64,000 bases of DNA. It comes from Sphingomonas yunnanensis. Its GTDB lineage: Bacteria > Pseudomonadota > Alphaproteobacteria > Sphingomonadales > Sphingomonadaceae. The notes beneath the pieces were generated by a model that was given only the letters and a program-made list of their open reading frames with translations, made no database searches and was not told where the DNA came from. The stretch covers positions 434,001 to 498,000 of the forward strand of contig NZ_JAIOKB010000003.1 in the NCBI RefSeq assembly GCF_019898765.1, read 5' to 3'. Each line of letters starts with the position of its first letter. The first letter of the stretch is position 1. The translations under genes were made by a program, and so were the position numbers. Positions 35,251-45,103 of the stretch are shown in pieces.

Positions 35251-36845
35251 CGCGGTCGCGTCCGGCCGGCTGCCACCATGGCTGCCAGCCGGCGATCCAT
35301 CGCCTGCACCAGCTCTGGCTGCCGAGAGGATAGATCTTCTTTCTCGTCGGGATCGTGAAGCAGATTGAACAGCTGCGGAGCCGCGGCGGCACCGATGTCG
35401 TTGCCGTGGAAGTTAGCCGCCCCGCCACTCGCGCGGATCAGCTTCCAAGGGCCCTCCACCAGTGCGAGGATGCTCCCGCCAGCATCTTTGACCAGCGTCG
35501 CCTTCTCTGAAACGACGGTGCTCGCCTCCTCGATGACGAAGCGACGGCCTTCGCGACTGCGCCCAAGTAGCGGAGCGAGCATGTTGAAGCTGTCGACGGC
35601 CGCGTCCGATGCTAAAGGCTGCCCGACCAACGCCGCGAGGCTGGCAGTCAAGTCGACATGATCGATCAGCGCTGAGGACGTTTGGCCGGCCTTCACGCCG
35701 GCCGGCCAGCGGACGATCATCGGCACGCGCAGGCCGCCGTCGTAGATACTGTACTTGCCGCTGCGAAAAGGTCCCGCTGGTCGATGCGTCCCGACCTTGG
35801 CCACGGCCTCGTCGTCGTATCCGTCGTTCAGCACGGGTCCGTTGTCGCTGCTGAACACCACCAGCGTATCGCGCTCCACGCCTGCGTCGGCCAGCGCTCG
35901 CAACACCTCTCCGACGCACCAGTCGAGTTCAACGATCACGTCGCCGCGCGTGCCCATCGTCGTCGCACCGCGGAAGCGCGGCGCCGGGAGTCGCGGAACA
36001 TGCACCTCGTTCGGGGCGAAATAGAGGAAGAAGGGCCTGGACGGATCGGCACGCACGCTGGCTCTGATGAAGGCGCTGGCTTTCCCGGCCAGATGGTCCG
36101 CCATCTCCTCGTCCTTCCAACGGGCTGTCGTGCCGCCGCTCATGAAGCCGATGCGGCTCACGCCATCGACGATCGTGCCGTCATGGCCGTCGTTCGGCTT
36201 TAATCTCAGCAGATCAGGGTTCTCGCGACCGGTGGGATCCGACCCGACTTTCTGGCGGTAGTCTACCTGGATCGGATCGGCTGGATCGAGACCCACCACG
36301 CGCCTGCCTTCGACGTACACACACGGCACCCGGTCGATCGTCGCCGGGATGATGTAGGAATATTCGAAGCCGATCTCGAGCGGCCCTGGCGCGATGTCCT
36401 GGTTCCAGTCGATGTGTCCATCACCGAGCCCGAGGTGCCACTTGCCGACGACCCCGGTACGGTATCCGGCGCCGCGTAGCACCGAGGGGAGTGTCGTCGT
36501 GCCCGGTCGAATGAGAGCCGGTGCGTCGCCCGGCAAAATATGGGCGCCATCCTGCCGCCACGCGTAGCGCCCCGTCAGCAACGCATAGCGCGATGGCGTG
36601 CATGTAGCCGCTGGCGCATGACCGTTGGTGAAACGAAGGCCTTCCGCCGCGAGCCGATCGATGTTCGGCGTTCGGACAGCGGTCGCGCCGTAGCAGCCGA
36701 CGTCACCATAGCCGAGATCGTCGGCGTAGATGACAACGATGTTTGGCAAACGATTGTGACCCGTCACCCGAGCGGAAGCTCGTCCAAGCAGGCCCATTGC
36801 GGCAGTGCCTGCAAGCAGCGCGCGCCGCGTCGTCGAGAATGCCAT
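35247..36845 (-). CDS. Exported arylsulfatase-type sulfatase 1
   Basis: This is a 532-residue S1-family sulfatase. A twin-Arg leader (STTRRALLAGTAAMGLLG) is followed by the metal-binding NIVVIYADDLGYGDVGCYG, the formylglycine site CTPSRYALLTG, VGKWHLG and the second metal motif VVFSSDNGP. ATG 36845 has GAGGAG eight bases upstream and is preferred to an in-frame start at 36869. It removes sulfate esters from a sugar or aromatic substrate in the periplasm. It is cotranscribed with its activating enzyme and divergent from TBDR 4, so sulfated glycan use is likely. Confidence 0.9.
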   Translation of the reverse strand: MAFSTTRRALLAGTAAMGLLGRASARVTGHNRLPNIVVIYADDLGYGDVGCYGATAVRTPNIDRLAAEGLRFTNGHAPAATCTPSRYALLTGRYAWRQDGAHILPGDAPALIRPGTTTLPSVLRGAGYRTGVVGKWHLGLGDGHIDWNQDIAPGPLEIGFEYSYIIPATIDRVPCVYVEGRRVVGLDPADPIQVDYRQKVGSDPTGRENPDLLRLKPNDGHDGTIVDGVSRIGFMSGGTTARWKDEEMADHLAGKASAFIRASVRADPSRPFFLYFAPNEVHVPRLPAPRFRGATTMGTRGDVIVELDWCVGEVLRALADAGVERDTLVVFSSDNGPVLNDGYDDEAVAKVGTHRPAGPFRSGKYSIYDGGLRVPMIVRWPAGVKAGQTSSALIDHVDLTASLAALVGQPLASDAAVDSFNMLAPLLGRSREGRRFVIEEASTVVSEKATLVKDAGGSILALVEGPWKLIRASGGAANFHGNDIGAAAAPQLFNLLHDPDEKEDLSSRQPELVQAMDRRLAAMVAAGRTRPR

Positions 36846-37036
36846 CTCTTCACTCCTCATCGACGCCATAGCGGCGCGGTCGATCCGAGCCGCTAAACTT
36901 CAGCTTTGGCGTTGATCGAGTTGTCTATGTTGACCCTGCCAGCGGATTTGCTCCTTTCCAAGCGGCACGGCCGCGCAAGACGACAAGGGGAAGTTCGTCA
37001 TCAAGATCGCGAGCTGGCAGGGCGAAGGGGGAAGAC

Positions 37037-39856
37037 GTGAGAAACCGGCTCAAGACTATCGCGCGAGCGCGGGTGCTATCAGGCGTGGCGCTCGCGACGC
37101 TGTGGGCAGGCGCCGCTGGCGCACAGACGACGGTGTCGGGTACCCCGGACCAGGCGGTCGACGCAGGGTCGAGCGCGCTGGCGCAAGACGGCGGCGACAT
37201 CGTCGTGACCGGCATCCGGCAATCAATCCGAAGCGCCATCAGCGAGAAGCGCGACGCGATCAACGTCGTCAATGTCATCAACGCCGAAGACGTCGGCAAA
37301 CTGCCTGACCAGAACCTCGCCGAGGTCCTGGAGAACGTGACGGGCATCCAGATCGATCGGTCCGCCGGCGTGGGCAGCTCGGTGTCGATCCGAGGGTCGT
37401 CGCAGAACCTCGTGCTGATCAACGGCCGCGTCACGACGCCCTCGGGGGATGCGCGCGGCGGCATCAGCTTCGACGACGTTCCGGCAGAGATCATCGCTTC
37501 GGTGCGCGTCACGAAGGTGCCGACGGCCGACCAGGTCGAAGGCTCGGTCGGCGGGATCGTCGATCTGCGGACCTATCGCGGCTTGGGGCTGAAGCAGCCG
37601 CTGGCCGCCATCCGGGCGCAGATGGAATATGCCGACCAGGCGGACCGCTACAATCCGACCGTCTCCGGGGTTTTCGGACGGACCTTCGACACCGGCATCG
37701 GCGCGATCGGTGTCGTGCTGTCGGGGAGTTACCAGACGCAGGACGTGCGCGAGGACACACTGAACGTCCGCTACGCGCCGCGCACCGGTGTTGATGTGAC
37801 CGGCGACGGGATCGCCGACCCGTACCTCGCTCCCAACTTCGTAGGACAGTATTTCCTGCGACGTCACCGCGAGAACAAGACCGTGAGCGGTTCGACCGAG
37901 TGGCAGGCGACGAGCGCGCTCAAGCTCTTCGTCGACGGTACCTATGTCAATCAGCAGAACGACGGGGATCAGCCGGGCGTGTTCCTCCAGCCGCCGCTGA
38001 CCGAGCTTCCGCTGACCAACGCGCGCTTCGAGACGCGTCAGTCGGGTGGCGTCAGCTACCGCCAGATGACCCAGGGTACGCTCAGCGGCGTACAATTCCG
38101 CTCCACGGGCGAGAGCCCCACGCGCGACACCGAGTCGTACCTTGTCGCGGGAGGCGGCGAGTGGGAGCACGGGCCGTTCACTCTCAAGTTCGAGGCAAGC
38201 CGGGCAGGGTCGGACACGCTTGACGCCAACTTCCAGCTTGTGGCGCAATATTCCAATCCTGGTGCGGGCTTCAACACCGCGGCAGGTCGGATCAGCCCGC
38301 CGCTTCTCTTCGATCTCACGCGCGACGATCTGTACCTGGCCCCCGACGCATCGAGCCCGCTCGCGGCGAACCTCGCGAACCCAGCCTATTACTCGACCTT
38401 CATCGCGCGCGACAATTATACCCGCTTCCACAACGTCGAGAATGCGCAGCGAATGGATCTGCACTGGGCGGCGGATCTCGGCCCGTTGAAGTCGATCGAC
38501 CTCGGTGCGCGCCTCAATCAGACGGATTCACGACGTGACAAGACGACGCAGGTCTCGGCGACCTTCCCCGGCGTCAGCGCAGCTTCGCAGCCCGGCCTCT
38601 ATCGGCAGGCGCCGACAGACTTCTTCGATTTCACCGGCGACCGCTACCTCGGTGGCTTCGTGGTCGCTGGCGCGTTGACCGATGATCCGGCCGCCGCCCG
38701 CGCCGCCGTCGGGCTGGCCGCCACACCGCCGGAAGACCTCAGCGCCCGCTTCTCGGTGAAAGAGCGGACGTACGCCGGATATGGCAAACTCAACCTCGAG
38801 GGCGACACCTTCGGCATGAACGTGCGTGCCGAGCTGGGCGCTCGATACGTGCACACCAAGCAGACCGCCTCCGGCCTGCTCGTCACCGGCGGCACGTCAA
38901 CGCCGAGAGTGGCGACCCAGGAATATTCGTACCTGCTGCCGGATGCGATCCTGAGCCTGCAGCCGGTCGAGTCCGTGCTGCTGCGCGCATCCTACGGCCG
39001 TTCGCTGCGGCGACCCGACTTCTCTCAGCTCGCGCCGAGTGCCGTCTTCCCTGTCGTCGCCAACTACGTCAGCGTTGGCAATCCCGATCTTAAGCCACAG
39101 ACGGTCGATCAGTTCGATGCCGCAGTGGAATGGTACTTCGACCGCAACAGCATCTTCTCGGTCGGCGGCTTCTACAAGAAATACCACGATCTGGTCGTCA
39201 CCATCGCGCAACCCCCGGTGCTCCGCGACGAAGCGGTCGGCTTCTTCAACCAGGCCAACTGTATCGGCGGCATCTTCAATCCGGTCGCGGTGGACCTGAC
39301 CGGCGCCGTCGGCATCTGCACCGGAGTAAACCAGCCACAGAACCAGGGCGACGCCACGCTGAAGGGCATCGAAGTCGACTTCCAGCACAGCTTCACCTAC
39401 CTCCCCGGCGCGCTGAGCGGCTTCGGCGTGATCGCCAACTATACCTATCAGGATGGCAAGCGCTCGGTGCCCTTCACCGTACCCGCCGCTCTTGTGGGTG
39501 GCCAGTCGGTCACCATTCCTTTCGGCCTTAGGGAGTTGTCGAAGAACAACTACAACGTCACCTTGTTCTTCGAGAAATACGGGATCAACGCGCGTGTCCG
39601 CTACACCTATCGCGATCCATTCCTGCGCACCGAGGCGACCGACGTGACCAACAATCTCCCTCTGTACCAGGACAAGCGGAGTCAGGTTAACGCCTCCGTC
39701 AGCATCGACATCAACCCCAAGTTCGCTGTCACCTTCTCGGGCGTCAATCTGACGGCCTCGCCCAACAAGGAGAACGCCATCTTCATCGATGGCCCCCTGA
39801 CGCAGGAGCGCATTGCCGATCGGCGCTTCGTCGTCGGCGTTCGGGGCGTATTCTGA
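37037..39856 (+). CDS. TonB-dependent outer-membrane receptor 4 (glycan-type)
   Basis: The 939-residue receptor has a GTG start with GGGGGAAG upstream and a signal peptide ending AGAAGAQ. DIVVTGIRQSIRSAISEKRDA is typical of the Caulobacter/Xanthomonas carbohydrate-type TBDR subfamily. The plug has LPDQNLAEVLENVTGIQIDR and VSIRGSSQNLVLINGR, and the barrel ends in FVVGVRGVF. Flanked by two sulfatases, it most probably imports a sulfated oligosaccharide. Codon use appears less GC-biased than in the first 34 kb. Confidence 0.92.
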   Translation: MRNRLKTIARARVLSGVALATLWAGAAGAQTTVSGTPDQAVDAGSSALAQDGGDIVVTGIRQSIRSAISEKRDAINVVNVINAEDVGKLPDQNLAEVLENVTGIQIDRSAGVGSSVSIRGSSQNLVLINGRVTTPSGDARGGISFDDVPAEIIASVRVTKVPTADQVEGSVGGIVDLRTYRGLGLKQPLAAIRAQMEYADQADRYNPTVSGVFGRTFDTGIGAIGVVLSGSYQTQDVREDTLNVRYAPRTGVDVTGDGIADPYLAPNFVGQYFLRRHRENKTVSGSTEWQATSALKLFVDGTYVNQQNDGDQPGVFLQPPLTELPLTNARFETRQSGGVSYRQMTQGTLSGVQFRSTGESPTRDTESYLVAGGGEWEHGPFTLKFEASRAGSDTLDANFQLVAQYSNPGAGFNTAAGRISPPLLFDLTRDDLYLAPDASSPLAANLANPAYYSTFIARDNYTRFHNVENAQRMDLHWAADLGPLKSIDLGARLNQTDSRRDKTTQVSATFPGVSAASQPGLYRQAPTDFFDFTGDRYLGGFVVAGALTDDPAAARAAVGLAATPPEDLSARFSVKERTYAGYGKLNLEGDTFGMNVRAELGARYVHTKQTASGLLVTGGTSTPRVATQEYSYLLPDAILSLQPVESVLLRASYGRSLRRPDFSQLAPSAVFPVVANYVSVGNPDLKPQTVDQFDAAVEWYFDRNSIFSVGGFYKKYHDLVVTIAQPPVLRDEAVGFFNQANCIGGIFNPVAVDLTGAVGICTGVNQPQNQGDATLKGIEVDFQHSFTYLPGALSGFGVIANYTYQDGKRSVPFTVPAALVGGQSVTIPFGLRELSKNNYNVTLFFEKYGINARVRYTYRDPFLRTEATDVTNNLPLYQDKRSQVNASVSIDINPKFAVTFSGVNLTASPNKENAIFIDGPLTQERIADRRFVVGVRGVF

Positions 39857-39957
39857 GATCTGCCGCACGGTGTGGAGCACAGGCCCACGTAAAGGTCCAT
39901 CATTGAGGCGGACGCGGGAACTTCACCCGCATAGAAGAAGACGGAAGGGGAGAGACC

Positions 39958-41736
39958 ATGACCGCCCACGCTTCCCACGCACGGTCGCGGCTGCTGCAAA
40001 TGCTAAGAAGCGGCGTTGCTGTAGCTGCGTCCTTCGCATGCGCTACGGCGATCGCGCAGCCTGCGTCGCCGAGCACACCTTCGGTCGTCAAAGCGGCGGT
40101 GCCGCTCGTTCGTTCCGCCGAACGACCGAACATGATCGTGATCATGGGAGACGACATCGGGTACAGCGACATCGGCGCCTTCGGCGGCGAGATCGACACG
40201 CCCAACCTCGACGAGCTTGCCCGCCACTCGCTCAAGTTCAGCAACTTCTACAACATGTCGCGGTGCTGCCCGTCGCGCGCCAGCCTGCTGACGGGGCGTT
40301 ATCCCCACCGGGTCAATATGGGCGAGAACGGCAACAGTCTGGCCAAGGACGTGCCGACGGTCGCGGAGGAGCTTCGGGACGCAGGTTACGCGACGACGAT
40401 GATCGGCAAGTGGCACCTGACCGCGGCCGTGCCGCTCAAGGAGCGCACCGAGCAATTGAAGTGGCTCAACCATCAGGCGTACCGTGATCGCGACTTCGGC
40501 GACCGCACTACCTACCCCGCCGCGCGCGGGTTCGAGCATCACTGGGGTACAATTTGGGGAATCGACGACTATTACGATCCTTTCAGCCTGGTGGACGACT
40601 TCACGCCCGTCCAGACGGTGCCGAAGGGCTTCTACCTGACCGACGCGATCAGCGATCACGCCGTCAGCGAGGTTCGGCGGCTCGGCGGTGGCACTCAGCC
40701 CTTCATGATGTACGTGGCGTACACTGCGGCTCACTGGCCCCTGATGGCACCCGAGAAGGTGATCCAGAAATATCTGCCGCGCTATGCCGACGGCTGGGAG
40801 CGGCTGAGAGCAGATCGGTACGCGCGACAGATAAGCCTAGGCCTGATTGACCCTGCGACAAATCAAGTGCCGGCGCTGGACAAGGGATACGAGAACAATG
40901 CCGGCATCGCCTGGAGCAACCTGACCGCTGCGGAACGCGCGGTTCAGGTCCGGAAGATGGCCACACATGCGGCCATGATCGACGTGATGGATCAGGGGAT
41001 CGGCCGCTTGATCAAGGCACTCAAAGACAGCGGGCAGTACGAGAAGACGGTCATCATGTTCCTGAACGACAATGGCGCCTCCCCTGAGATCATGACCTAT
41101 GCCGATTACGATCGCTGGAGCGAGACCCGGGACGGCCGACGTGTCCAGTATGGCGAGTACCCGGAGGTAGCAGCCATCGGCGGCGAGACGACGATGGCGA
41201 CGATCGGGAGCTACTGGGCTAGCGCAGCCAACACGCCATTTCGCTGGTGGAAGGCCGAGGCCTATCAGGGCGGGACTCACACGCCCTTCATGATGAGTTG
41301 GCCTGGTCACATGGGATCCCGCGAGGGCATGACCGTCGCCGACGCGGCGCACGTCGTCGATGTCACACCGACCTTGTTGGCGCTGGCTCATGTCACGCCG
41401 AGAGCCAGCCGAGCACCCGTCGACGGCGTGTCTCTGGACGGTGCTCTGAAGGGGCGCGCGGTCGCCCGTCAGCGACCGCTCTTTTTCGAGCACGAGGGAT
41501 CGCGCGCCGTGATCGATGGTCAATGGAAGTTGGTCGCTCGAGCGCCTGGTCCAAGCTCGCCCGTTTATCGCGCTTGGGAGCTCTACGATCTCGGTAACGA
41601 TCGCACCGAAACCACGGACGTAGCTGCTCAAAACGCTGCTGTCGTCAGGCGCTTGGAAGGGCTCTGGGATGGTTGGGCGAGAGAGGTCGGGGTTCGCGCT
41701 CGCATCGAGACCGCGCGATCTTTTCAGTCTGACTGA
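39958..41736 (+). CDS. Exported sulfatase 2
   Basis: This is a 592-residue S1-family sulfatase with a Sec-type leader (SGVAVAASFACATAIAQ). Active-site motifs are NMIVIMGDDIGYSDIG, the formylglycine site RCCPSRASLLTG (CxPxR with Cys-Cys), MIGKWHLT and MFLNDNGAS, with the C-terminal ELYDLGNDRTETTDVA. GGAAGGGGAG lies before the ATG. It starts 101 bases after TBDR 4 and is probably in the same transcript. Its different leader and length from sulfatase 1 suggest attack on a different sulfate position or sugar. Confidence 0.9.
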   Translation: MTAHASHARSRLLQMLRSGVAVAASFACATAIAQPASPSTPSVVKAAVPLVRSAERPNMIVIMGDDIGYSDIGAFGGEIDTPNLDELARHSLKFSNFYNMSRCCPSRASLLTGRYPHRVNMGENGNSLAKDVPTVAEELRDAGYATTMIGKWHLTAAVPLKERTEQLKWLNHQAYRDRDFGDRTTYPAARGFEHHWGTIWGIDDYYDPFSLVDDFTPVQTVPKGFYLTDAISDHAVSEVRRLGGGTQPFMMYVAYTAAHWPLMAPEKVIQKYLPRYADGWERLRADRYARQISLGLIDPATNQVPALDKGYENNAGIAWSNLTAAERAVQVRKMATHAAMIDVMDQGIGRLIKALKDSGQYEKTVIMFLNDNGASPEIMTYADYDRWSETRDGRRVQYGEYPEVAAIGGETTMATIGSYWASAANTPFRWWKAEAYQGGTHTPFMMSWPGHMGSREGMTVADAAHVVDVTPTLLALAHVTPRASRAPVDGVSLDGALKGRAVARQRPLFFEHEGSRAVIDGQWKLVARAPGPSSPVYRAWELYDLGNDRTETTDVAAQNAAVVRRLEGLWDGWAREVGVRARIETARSFQSD

Positions 41737-41781
41737 GCCGTGGGCAACTAGCTGGCCATCTCCGCTAGCGCCCGGTCCGAA

Positions 41782-44184
41782 CTAGATGCGAGCGCGGACT
41801 GTTCCCCCGATCGTCCGCGGATCGCTCGGGCTGCCGAGGATCAGTCCGGAGTTGCCTGCCTGGATCGTCAGGTTCTGGATATAGTCGGCGTCGAGCAGGT
41901 TGCGCGCCCAGACGATCAGCTCCAGCCCGCTGGCGAAACGGTAACCGACGTTGGCGTTGGTGAGATTGTAGCCGCGGACGTAGGTGAAGCGAGACAGGCT
42001 CGGATCGCCGTTATAGCCGCTTCGCGACGCGGTATCGACGTGGAGCGTCAGCGCCCCGTCGCCGAGCGGGCGGACATAGTCGAGTCCGGCGGTGAGGGCG
42101 AAGCGCGGCAGCGAGGCGAGGCGGCGGCCGGTCAGGCTGCACTGGGTCGTCGCCGCGGTCTGCACCTCGAGCGGGCAGGGCCCCGCGGGATAGTCGCTGT
42201 ACTCGCCGTCGGAATAGGCCACGCTGGTGCGCGCGCTCAGGCCGGGCAGGATCAGCGCGGTGACCTCGGCCTCGACACCCTTCACCGTCACCTCGGGAAT
42301 GTTCGAGAGGTAGCCGCGCAGCTGCGCCGTCTGCGTCAGCGAGTTCTCGACCACGGTCGCCTGGAAGTCGTGCACCTTGGTGTAGAAGGCGTCGAGGTTG
42401 AGGATCAGCCGCCGGTCGAACAGCGTGTTCTTGACCCCGACCTCATAGGTCTCGTTGCGCTCGGGCCGCACCACCGCGGTGGCGAGCACCGGCTGGTTGG
42501 CATTGTCGAGCGGCAGGCCCGACATGTTGATCCCGCCCGACTTGAAGCCGCGCGCGTAGCTCGCATAGGCCATGGTCTGCCCGGTCACCTGCCAGGCGAG
42601 ATTGCCGCGGCCCGACAGGCTGCCGTCGCTGTCGTGCGCCTCGTAACTCTGCGGCCGCAATACGCCGAGTCTCGCGTTGATCAGCGCGGTGCTGGTGGTC
42701 GCGGGGCCGCCGGAGACGGTGGTGGTGTAGTAGCCGTCCTTGTCCTCCTGCGTGTAGCGTAGCCCGAGTGTCGCGGTGACCGCGGGGACGATCCGGTAGT
42801 TGACCTCGCCGAACGCGGCATAGCTGAGGCTGCGGAAGTCTGTCCGCCCGTCCTGGCCGTAGCCGTCGAGCAGGTTGGACGGCACGGGCGTGTTGTTGGC
42901 GCCGGTGGTCGTGCCGATCAGGTAGCGCGCGGCCGCGGGGCCGTAGATGCTGATGGGACGACCGGTGAGCCGCTGGCGGAAGCCGTAGAGGCCGGCGACA
43001 TAGGACAGCCGACCATCGCCGTTCGAGGCGAGGCGCAACTCCTGGCTATATTGGTCCTGGCGCGAGGGGATGTGCTGCGAGAGCTGCACCGGAAGGCCGG
43101 TATAGTCGCGGTCGTTCTCCGCGTCCCAGTTCCAGAAGCGCCATGCGGTGACCGAGGTCAGCGTGGCGAAGCCCAGGTTCCAGTCGGTGATCGCACTGAC
43201 GCCGCCCTCGTTGGTGTCCACGCCGAGCGGGCCGTCGATGTCGGTCTTGCGGTCATAGGGGTTGGTGCTGGCGGGTGCGTAGCCGAACTGCGCAGCTAAG
43301 CCGCTCGGGCCGCCGAACTGTCGACCGGCTGCGCGCAGGCTGGTGCCCGCGCGCAGGTATACCTGTCCGCAGCAATAGGCCTGGAAGTTGGTGAAGTCCG
43401 CGATCAGACGCATCTGGATCACGTCGTCGGGCTTGAACAGCAGCTGGCCCCGCACCGCCTGCGTGCCGAGTGTGTTGGTATCGCGCCCCGTGCGCACGTT
43501 GCTGATGACGCCATCACGGCGTGTCGACACGCCTGAGACGCGGTAGGCGATGCTGTCGGTGATCGGGCCGGAGACCCAGCCCTTGGCCTGAACGAAGTTG
43601 TACTCGCCGTAGGACAGCTCGGCGAAGCCTTCCCGCGTGAAGCTGGGCGCGCGCGATGTGATGTTGAGCGCGCCGGCGGTGGTATTCTTGCCGAACAGCG
43701 TCCCCTGCGGGCCGCGCAGCTCCTCGACCTGCTCGATGTCGGCGAAGTCGAATGCCGCCGTCGCGGGCCGCGCGTGATAGACCTGGTCGACATAGAAGCC
43801 GACGCCGGGCTCCAACCCGTCATTGGCCTGGCTCACAGCGACGACGCTGGAGCCAAGCCCGCGGATCGTGAAGGCGGTGTTGCGCGGGTTGGCCGACGAG
43901 TAGTTGAGGCTGGGGATCAGCGTCGTCAGCCCCTGCGTGTTCACCGTGTAGCTTCGGTCGATGAGATTCCCGCCGACGACCGACAGCGAAGTGGGCACGT
44001 GCTGGGCATTCTCTGCGCGACGCCTCGCGGTCACGGTGACGTCGGGCAGGCCGTCAGTGTCGCCTACAGCTGTCGTGCCTTTGGGCGCCGCGCCAGTCGC
44101 GAAGGGTACGTTCTGAGCGAGCGCGGCTTCGCTCAGCGCAGGCATGGCTACCGCACACAGGAACACTGCGAGACGCGTCGACAT
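41782..44184 (-). CDS. TonB-dependent outer-membrane receptor 5
   Basis: The 800-residue receptor has a signal peptide ending SEAALAQ, then PDVTVTARRRAENAQHVPTS, a plug with ELRGPQGTLFGKNTTAGALN, and a barrel that ends GGTVRARI rather than in the usual Phe. It lies downstream of a molbindin/ModE-like gene pair on the same strand, across 110 bases that hold a GCCGTATAT direct repeat. Regulation by molybdate is therefore possible. The ligand could relate to the neighbouring sulfatase unit or to metal uptake, and the sequence does not decide. Confidence 0.88.
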   Translation of the reverse strand: MSTRLAVFLCAVAMPALSEAALAQNVPFATGAAPKGTTAVGDTDGLPDVTVTARRRAENAQHVPTSLSVVGGNLIDRSYTVNTQGLTTLIPSLNYSSANPRNTAFTIRGLGSSVVAVSQANDGLEPGVGFYVDQVYHARPATAAFDFADIEQVEELRGPQGTLFGKNTTAGALNITSRAPSFTREGFAELSYGEYNFVQAKGWVSGPITDSIAYRVSGVSTRRDGVISNVRTGRDTNTLGTQAVRGQLLFKPDDVIQMRLIADFTNFQAYCCGQVYLRAGTSLRAAGRQFGGPSGLAAQFGYAPASTNPYDRKTDIDGPLGVDTNEGGVSAITDWNLGFATLTSVTAWRFWNWDAENDRDYTGLPVQLSQHIPSRQDQYSQELRLASNGDGRLSYVAGLYGFRQRLTGRPISIYGPAAARYLIGTTTGANNTPVPSNLLDGYGQDGRTDFRSLSYAAFGEVNYRIVPAVTATLGLRYTQEDKDGYYTTTVSGGPATTSTALINARLGVLRPQSYEAHDSDGSLSGRGNLAWQVTGQTMAYASYARGFKSGGINMSGLPLDNANQPVLATAVVRPERNETYEVGVKNTLFDRRLILNLDAFYTKVHDFQATVVENSLTQTAQLRGYLSNIPEVTVKGVEAEVTALILPGLSARTSVAYSDGEYSDYPAGPCPLEVQTAATTQCSLTGRRLASLPRFALTAGLDYVRPLGDGALTLHVDTASRSGYNGDPSLSRFTYVRGYNLTNANVGYRFASGLELIVWARNLLDADYIQNLTIQAGNSGLILGSPSDPRTIGGTVRARI

Positions 44185-44229
44185 CGTGGAACACCCCAGT
44201 TCGCGGTCATCGCCGCGCCATTATGTTCC

Positions 44230-44261
44230 GCCGTATATCGAGACGGTATTCTGCCGTATAT
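44230..44261. promoter_or_regulatory. GCCGTATAT direct repeat upstream of TBDR 5
   Basis: Two copies of GCCGTATAT at 44230-44238 and 44253-44261 (23-base period) lie 46-77 bases before the TBDR 5 start and downstream of the ModE-like gene. TATAT cores recall ModE boxes, but the arms are direct rather than inverted, so the assignment is tentative. Confidence 0.4.
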
Positions 44262-44294
44262 AGTCAAGGTGCCAGGTGACGTATCGTCTTGGCG

Positions 44295-44666
44295 TCACTC
44301 CTGTGGGCGGGGCTGGTCGCGCAGGTGAGAGCGCAACCGTTCATAGGCCGCATGATCGGCGATGCGCGCTGCCTCTCTCTCCATCTCGCGATACGCTTCG
44401 AGCACGTTCTGCCCCGTAGGAGTGATCCGCGCGCCCCGCTCGCGTCCGCCGCCTTTCAGCGTCTCGACGAGAGCCGGCTCGAAGCAGCGGTTCATCTCGT
44501 CGACGAGCATCCATGCGCGGCGATAGCTCATTCCAAGCGCTTGTGCCGCGGCCGTGATCGACCCATGCGCACCGATGGCCTCGAGAAGATCGGCCTTCCC
44601 GGGTCCTAGAGCGAGCGCATCGCCGCAGGCTATCTGCAGCTTCAGCCATAGCGGGCCGATCTTCAT
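44295..44666 (-). CDS. ModE-type winged-helix DNA-binding protein (no molybdate domain)
   Basis: This is a 123-residue protein with the ModE N-terminal helix-turn-helix: LLEAIGAHGSITAAAQALGM, then SYRRAWMLVDEMNRCF and GGGRERGARITPTG. Full-length ModE has about 260 residues with two C-terminal Mop modules; this one stops after the DNA-binding part. One base upstream is a separate gene for a single Mop domain, so the regulator is split over two genes. It probably controls the pair itself or TBDR 5. Confidence 0.85.
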   Translation of the reverse strand: MKIGPLWLKLQIACGDALALGPGKADLLEAIGAHGSITAAAQALGMSYRRAWMLVDEMNRCFEPALVETLKGGGRERGARITPTGQNVLEAYREMEREAARIADHAAYERLRSHLRDQPRPQE

Positions 44667-44667
44667 C

Positions 44668-44874
44668 TCACTTGCCGATCATCACGTCGCTAGCCTTGAC
44701 GATGACTGTAACAATGTCCCCCTCGGTAAGGCCAAGCTCCTGGACCGCCTCCTCGGTGATGCTCGCAGTGACGATGTTGCCGCCTCCTATGTCGACCTTG
44801 ATCGAGCCGTTGACGGCACCAGGCGTGATCGAGGTGATCTTACCGGAGATCTGATTGCGGGCACTCAGCTTCAT
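44668..44874 (-). CDS. Molbindin (single Mop domain)
   Basis: This is a 68-residue molybdate/tungstate-binding protein of the Mop family. MKLSARNQISGKITSITPG at the start and ITEEAVQELGLTEGDIVTVIVKASDVMI are diagnostic. Such proteins form hexamers that store molybdate. The gene ends one base before the ModE-like gene, so the two are cotranscribed and the Mop protein may act as a detached sensor for it. The 229 bases upstream carry no further gene. Confidence 0.9.
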   Translation of the reverse strand: MKLSARNQISGKITSITPGAVNGSIKVDIGGGNIVTASITEEAVQELGLTEGDIVTVIVKASDVMIGK

Positions 44875-45103
44875 CTTAGCTCCTCATGTCTACGCCGGCT
44901 ATGGCTGGCCAAATCACCGTGCCTGAGCCGTAGGACGTCCGCCACCCTTGTCGAAAGGACGCAGAGGTACCCTAAAGCCGTCCGGCCGCAATCCTCCCAA
45001 AATCCGATCATCTCGCGTGGGACGGTCTACCGCTCCATGCCGGCTCAAGTGCCTGACGCCCGCGCATCTGCGGCAGGCGTCGGTAGGAAAGGGGAGGAGA
45101 ACG

